NCBI GenBank assembly: GCA_018873245.2
Contig: JAEMBT020000005.1
Span: forward strand, 11,962,001 to 12,026,000
From: Archegozetes longisetosus
Lineage: Eukaryota > Arthropoda > Arachnida > Sarcoptiformes > Trhypochthoniidae
Length of the DNA stretch: 64,000 nucleotides
Reading direction: 5' to 3'
The notes below the pieces were generated by a model. The model did not search any database, was not told the origin of the DNA, and saw only the letters and a program-made list of their open reading frames with translations. The position numbers and the translations under genes were made by a program. Below are positions 58,788 to 64,000 of the stretch, piece by piece. The stretch's first letter is position 1, and each line of letters opens with the position of its first letter.

Positions 58788-61700
58788 TTATCCGACTCTT
58801 GGTGACAATTGAAGAAAAAGCAGAAAATGAGTTATAATAAAGGCTGAAAACTAGAATAGAGAGAAAATAAGATTAACTTTAGAGGAAACACCAGCAAAAA
58901 AATATATTTACACTGAAAAAAATTGATTTTGTCAATGGTTTAATTGACCAGAAATTAAATCCAATAGTTTTTCCACCAAGTCTTCCGATATATTGATTGA
59001 GTTGGATTCTCATTAATAAAGGTATAAACTTTTGATTTATAATTATAGAATTCAATAATGCATATGATTTGTGAGCCTAAGAAATAATTTTGGGAGTAAG
59101 TAAAAAATAACATGTTTATCTTAACTCTATTTGTATACCTTTTTGGTGACATAAGCTGATGATAAAAATAGGAAAAAGAAACAAACGACCAAAATCAAAA
59201 TCATGCTAGCTAAAAGCATTCTAAACCAAAGAACAATATTACTGAAAAAAGCCAAATAAAACAACAATATAGATAATGATGTAAACATCATCGCATCTAA
59301 TAGTAAAGGATAACTCCAAAAATCGTTAAACTTGGAAACCATTGAACAGATTTGATCATGATTCTGTAAAATGCTTCTAAATCTCTCAAAATTTTCAATA
59401 TTATAATTGATTGATGAAAACTCCTCTAACAAATCATTGACACCATCGAATCGTATCATCAAATAATAGCACATCTGGTTGAATACAAATATTGTGCTAC
59501 AGATATGTGGAACGATATACCAAAGCCATAGTAGAAAACAGAAATATGGTGGAAAACCGTATATTAAGAAATCGTCGGGCCAATTATCGAGAAAAATAAT
59601 TCCGATTGTGGGTGTGAATGCAATGACAACATACCAAACAATGTAATTTGCGATAAAAGTCATGATATACGCGTGATGCCAATACTTTTCTGCCATTGGG
59701 ATTGTAAGAAATATATCTTTCGGCAGTAGTTGATCTATGATTCGAATAAAACAAAATCTATTGATATACAGTGCGTCCAACCTCAGCTTTACTAGTTTTG
59801 TGTTTAAATATTTTCTTGTTAATTACGGAATTTACGGAATAATGCCTCTTTACTTAAAATGTAGACAATCTTCCCAAGTTTTGTTACCTTTTGTATGGGC
59901 ATATTTGAGTATATTTTTCTATTACTTTTTTGTTTAAATAATTTGATACAAAATTTTATTACAAATATTTCCAATTTTAGAGAAAACCAAAATTTATTTT
60001 TATAGTAAATTTATAGCACTATCTATACATATATTTAATTTCTAATTCTAAATACGAGAAATATATCTAAATATTTTTTATTTAATTGAACCCGATTTCC
60101 TAATCTAAGAAAAAATAAGGGTAGATAAGCATTCTTTGAGAGATGATGATGGACTTTTATAGCTTTGCTAATTAATGATGAATAATTTGAATAGGAGCGC
60201 CATTGTGCTCAATACAATGCTTAATCGTGATATTACTGAACGACATAAGCTCTTTATCATTTTTTGGGATATATTATTAAATTCTTCTTTTATGTGTTGT
60301 TTAAGTGTTGTAGTATCTGTTGGTTGTCTCTGATATACTTTATCCTTTAAATATCCCCAAAGAAAAAATCGGCAGTTATCAGGTCCGGTGATGGGGGAGG
60401 CCATGGCATATTTGACTGTCTCCCAATCCAGCGTTCAGGGAAGTGGGAATCTAACCACCATCGCACAGTACACGCGAAGTGTGCAGGGACCCTATCCTAT
60501 TGAAACCAAAGCCGGTTCCTAGAAACTTTATCAGAAATTTGAGGCTAAAGACACTCATTTAATAACTCAAGATAATTTCAGTATTGACATTCCCATTGAA
60601 AAAGTAAGGACCCACACGGCCTCCACTCCATATCCCTGCTCATACCATTATAGTTTCTCTAGTTCAAGAACAATATTTGGGTTTGATGGTGACCAGTAAA
60701 CTGTGTTACGTCTGTTTACATGACCATTAACTGAGAACAATGATTCATCTGACCATCTTATCTTGTCTACGAATTCCTCATCTTCATTTTACATATCGAG
60801 AAAAAGGCGCGAAAATTCAACACGAGCTTCTGGATCGTCTTCATTAAGGTGATGTATGGTGATCGGGTGATATGGATGAAAATTAAGGTCTTTTTAAGAA
60901 TTAAATGAGCAGCGCTCTTTGCAATACCTAGCTCTCTTGCCACTCTTCTTACCGACATAAGCTCACCATTCTCGGTTGCTTCAATCACCATTTCCTCCAT
61001 TAGCCCAATTGTATGTTGAGTGCGCTCTGTCTATGCTTTCTTTCCGAGGTTTCTCAACATCTCCATAAGTCAAGAAATTATCGACTAATCATCTGATAGT
61101 ATTAGAAGATGGACGAAATCCATATTTTCTCTCAAGAGCACATTGAGTTGAAATCATACAATCATTATTGCGCAGATATTCAGCAACACAAGGATTTTTT
61201 TATCTCTTGTATATTGATATTGAACCTTAACACAATGCAATATAGCACATACAACGATATATCTCAACATTTTATTTTAACAGAGAAAATATATGCATTT
61301 TAAAATGACATCGAAAATACAAATGAATAATAACATTAGACAACCTGAGATTATATGTATAATAGTAATAAGAGTACTGTTATTCAATAATATATTTATT
61401 CTTTTCACGCTTAAAAAAGAATTTTCCATCCCACTTCAATGAAGAATATTTTTTAAAATTAGATTTTGTCAAGTATTTATATGATACTCCTTTCAAATCA
61501 TTACGAAAATCCCATTATAAAATACTAGAAGATGCTTTTTATAACTACACTATTATCAATTTGATATCCCTTTTTATCTATTAAATATAAAAGGATAAAA
61601 CTAGTAAAGTTTATGTTGGACACCCTGTATATAACATCATAAACTTGATTCTGTCATTTTAACATATGATATTTAATAAAAATAATTCTATTCAACTTTC

Positions 61701-62263
61701 TGTATATAAAATAAATTTATCAGTCAAAATTATTTATTTCATTTTTCAAAAACTTAAAATAAAATTTTAGATACATTTAATGTAAATTAAATATTTCATG
61801 TTAAACTTTTGTTCTTACCTCCAGTGAGCTGTGATAGCCTTAACCACTGGAGTTTGCCAGAATTTTGATTCATACGATAATAGATTAGAACTAAAATAGA
61901 TTTTATAGTAATAGGAATCCAAGTCGTAATAATGAATATTCTTGGAGTCATTTTCATGAATATTAACGAAAAGTCTCCGATGTATATGAGCCAATTAGAG
62001 TTGTCTATTAGCAATGACATTATAAACTTGATTAGCATATATGTTAAGAATGAAATGCTGAAGATTCGGTTAAATTTTCCAAGTTTAGTAGGTCTAATAC
62101 TTCTATCATTCACATATTCACCCGATAGTAAACCGAATGAAACTAACACTGAATCCAATCTAATAATTGGTGGTTTCGGTTTTGATGGTGAAGAAAGTGA
62201 CGCAATATTCGAATTTATTAGATACCTTAAAACATTATTAAAAGATTTTATATTACTTCCCAT
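58788..62263 (-). CDS. Gustatory-receptor-like chemoreceptor (GrE)
   Basis: Minus-strand exons are 62263-61819, 59734-59139, 59076-58912 and 58850-58788. Junctions are GT-AG with phases 1, 0, 0, giving 422 aa without any frame break. Exon lengths 596 and 165 are identical to GrB. The protein keeps the family marks: LLSGEYVNDRSIRPTKLGKF in exon 1, PMAEKYWH in exon 2, YIGRLGGKTIGFNFW in exon 3 and ITHFLLFLQL in the last helix. For exon 4 the acceptor TATTCTAG (58851) is chosen over a later CAG because it preserves phase and the number of codons. The tail is short. Intron 1 is 2084 bp and contains a decayed mariner-like transposon. Function is inferred as a ligand-gated chemosensory channel. Confidence 0.8.
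60168..61240 (-). pseudogene. mariner-like transposase remnant (DUF4817 type) in GrE intron 1
   Basis: Minus-strand fragments in order are RALERKYGFRPSSNTIR-like helix-turn-helix sequence near 61130 and MEEMVIEATENGELMSVRRV with ARELGIAKSAAHLILKK near 60950. The block with FVDKIRWSDESLFSVNGHVN, holding a catalytic Asp, lies near 60720, and FFLWGYLKDKVYQ at about 60360 completes the order. This is the layout of arthropod transposases annotated with DUF4817. Stops and frame changes are frequent. TGGACACCCTGTATA at 61617-61631 is a likely transposon terminus; the other end was not found. GrE and this element are on the same strand. Confidence 0.75.
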
Positions 62264-62983
62264 TTTGTAAAATACGTGAAAAATTTCAGTTTCTGAGCTT
62301 CATTTCGAATGTCTTAATGAGATGCAAGAAAATATGTCTTTCAATATGCAGGTTATGTCAATAAATGAGAAAAGAAATATTGCTTTTAGTGATAGTTGAT
62401 TTATGTCCTTTTCTTTCTCACGCGATTTCTAAAATGATTTCTTTTTAGAAGTATCTTTTCAAAAGAATAATTAGGAGAATAGATTTTATCTGATATTTTA
62501 ATGCGCTTTCAGTATTGGATTGCATCTGGTCACATTGATAAATGTTAAGAAATCACCAGTGATTATGTGAATATTATTAATGAAAAACTGCTATAGAATA
62601 CTGACATGATTAGAATCGATCAGTGCTATTGCCGACATCATTTAATGAATTGAAAAATTCATATAAAACAAATGTTTAAAGTCTCGATTTTTGCTTTTCA
62701 TACACACTTTACCGCATAAAGAAGTAAAGGCAACTTATGCTACAAAATTGAAGATTTAAAAATAGTGGAAATGTTGCATAGTAAGATATCAATAAATTTG
62801 AAGTTACTTTTCATAAAGAAAAGATTCTTAAATAACTATTCTGTTCTTAATAAAAATTAAGTTTAAATTCGAGAATTTAAAAATTTCAATACTAGTTTAA
62901 TATGTATTTATTAAATTGCGTGCCTCAATAAAGAAATTCTCAGAATTAAGTTGAAAATGTCTAAGTTTACCAATGCACTCATA
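62264..62983. other. Upstream region of GrE
   Basis: AT-rich, no gene or bounded repeat. It presumably holds the GrE promoter, which cannot be located by eye. Confidence 0.35.
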
Positions 62984-63435
62984 TTAACTCTTCGTCACAA
63001 CTGTGGGTAAAATGTTCTTAAGTTTCACTTTAAAAATCTCGCAAAAATCTACAAAATGTCGTTGTTTCTTGAGAATTTAGGTATTCCACAGTCATATATC
63101 TGATTTTGATTGACAAAAAATCTGATTAATTTAGACTTATAACTTTATTTAAAAATTTTTTTCTAGCAATATGTTTGGCTGAGGACAGAAACTCCCCTAA
63201 CATCGCAGTGCTGTAATTTCGCTACTACCAATTTGAACCACTGATGACGCTGTAGCAAATAATAACTAAAAATTAATTAATTGGTAAATTTAAACTTCGA
63301 AAACAAGGGATAACCTTGATTCTCAAAGCATTCAGACTAACCTAGAACAGATATAAAGGGTGGAAAACGAGGGGTAACATCTTACCCCACAGTTAATTTT
63401 ACGTTTTCGGAAGCTAAGTCGTGACGAAGGGTTAA
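62984..63435. mobile_element. piggyBac-like MITE with TTAA target duplication
   Basis: TTAA at 62984-62987 and 63432-63435 flank a 444-bp noncoding insert. Its ends are CTCTTCGTCACAACT and, inverted, CCCTTCGTCACGACT (13 of 15 match). A second pair of inverted blocks lies inside: CTGTGGGTAAAATGTTC against GTAACATCTTACCCCACAG. TTAA duplications with CCCTT-type ends are the hallmark of piggyBac elements. No transposase of that type is seen here. Confidence 0.72.
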
Positions 63436-63582
63436 TAACGCTATGGGGAAAGAAAAATTACACAATAAAAAACTAAATTTTTTGGTAATATGATTTATGA
63501 AAAACTCCAAATAAGATATATCTTCCGAAAGTTGAAATTCAGGGAAATCGATTGAACACGTGGTGATGTTTGTTATCATTAA

Positions 63583-64000
63583 TTGAAGAGAGTTATGGAA
63601 TCAAATCAAGAGAGGTTCAGAAAACGAGTCTTTCAATTCTACTTACTTCACAAGGAGAGGGGAAAGTCTTTTACTGTGAATCACTTTGTAGATGAAAGGA
63701 GAAATCGAGGAGTTATTTATAGGATAATAAAGAACTTTGAGGATCGAAAGGCGACAAAAAGAAAAGTCGGAAATGGTCAGAAACCAGTGGTTATAACGAA
63801 ATCTAAACTAAGAAGATTGAAAATTGACTTTAATCAAAATGATAAGATCTCTGCAAAATCTGCCTCGAGAAAGTACAAATGTGATCGCAAGATTATTAGA
63901 TATTGACTCCGAAAACTTCATATTAAGAGATACCGAAAGATCAAAGCTCCAAAGTATACTGCAGTTCAAGAAATTATGGTTAAGAGGCAGTCTCGTCGAC
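63583..64000 (+). pseudogene. Tc1/mariner-like transposase, 5' part, cut by window end
   Basis: A frame from near 63583 encodes an N-terminal helix-turn-helix region: MESNQERFRKRVFQFYLLHK, VIYRIIKNFEDRKATKRKVG, then KISAKSASRKYKCDRKIIRY. A TGA stops it at 63904-63906. The frame then continues with LRKLHIKRYRKIKAPKYTAV toward the window edge. This is the paired-domain-like DNA-binding region of a Tc1/mariner-type transposase, similar in layout to the one at 12600. The stop suggests decay; the catalytic part lies outside the window. Confidence 0.65.

Noticed and set aside
58843-58850. Using the later CAG acceptor for GrE exon 4
   Set aside because: It gives a stop after three codons. The TATTCTAG acceptor keeps phase and the family length.
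59737-59937. 66-codon plus-strand frame beside GrE exon 2
   Set aside because: It is antisense to the GrE exon 2 edge and intron, with no independent support.
1-64000. CRISPR array, operon, riboswitch or phage features
   Set aside because: Introns, SINEs, LTR and non-LTR elements and a eukaryotic tRNA show nuclear animal DNA. No spaced identical repeats were found.

Overview
The window is nuclear DNA of a small-intron, AT-rich arthropod, most likely a mite. This placement is an inference. It rests on a lineage-expanded family of inverted-topology seven-helix chemoreceptors whose penultimate exon carries an IERLGGPxIGFYCW-like motif, on TTAGG-type words, on GT-AG introns of about 50-100 bp, and on many Tc1/mariner, pogo, SINE and MITE copies. 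Coding density is low. The recognisable genes are one large conserved gene (PSME4/PA200), a group of gustatory-receptor-like genes, one dsRNA-binding protein, one tRNA-Val and three small genes that look lineage-specific.

Layout. 1-7300: noncoding DNA with a 150-bp TA-flanked MITE, a tRNA-derived SINE-like insertion with 18-bp target duplications, and a Ty3/Gypsy retrotransposon that is frameshifted and has lost the end of integrase and most of its 3' LTR. 7300-11700: noncoding apart from one weak exon candidate. 11736-14722: chemoreceptor GrA, with a 1300-bp Tc1/mariner-like transposon in intron 1. 15237-16135: two adjacent inverted-repeat elements and tRNA-Val(AAC). 17633-26588: PSME4 in 14 exons, followed by a decayed duplicate of its last exons. 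27810-28669: an unknown two-exon gene, tail-to-tail with PSME4. 33433-34073: a dsRNA-binding protein. 35746-42262: tandem chemoreceptors GrB and GrC plus a fragment, GrD. 44107-47267: two small minus-strand genes rich in cysteine. 49100-56710: a block of transposon remnants (pogo-like, mariner, LINE, and a DNA transposon with a SINE nested in it). 58788-62263: chemoreceptor GrE on the minus strand, with a decayed mariner-like element in intron 1. 62988-64000: a piggyBac-like MITE and the start of another transposase.

All four full-length chemoreceptors have the same four-exon structure with intron phases 1-0-0, so they form one recent family. PSME4 can be followed almost end to end against the vertebrate protein. 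Three host genes (PSME4, GrC, dsRNA-binding protein) are each broken by exactly one missing base in a homopolymer while the rest of the frame is intact. This suggests assembly error more than true pseudogenes.

I did not find a clearly new molecular system. The most useful observations are the homopolymer breaks, the DNA-level duplication of the PSME4 tail, a transposon whose target duplication begins inside a PSME4 splice donor, the nested SINE, and the divergent small genes.
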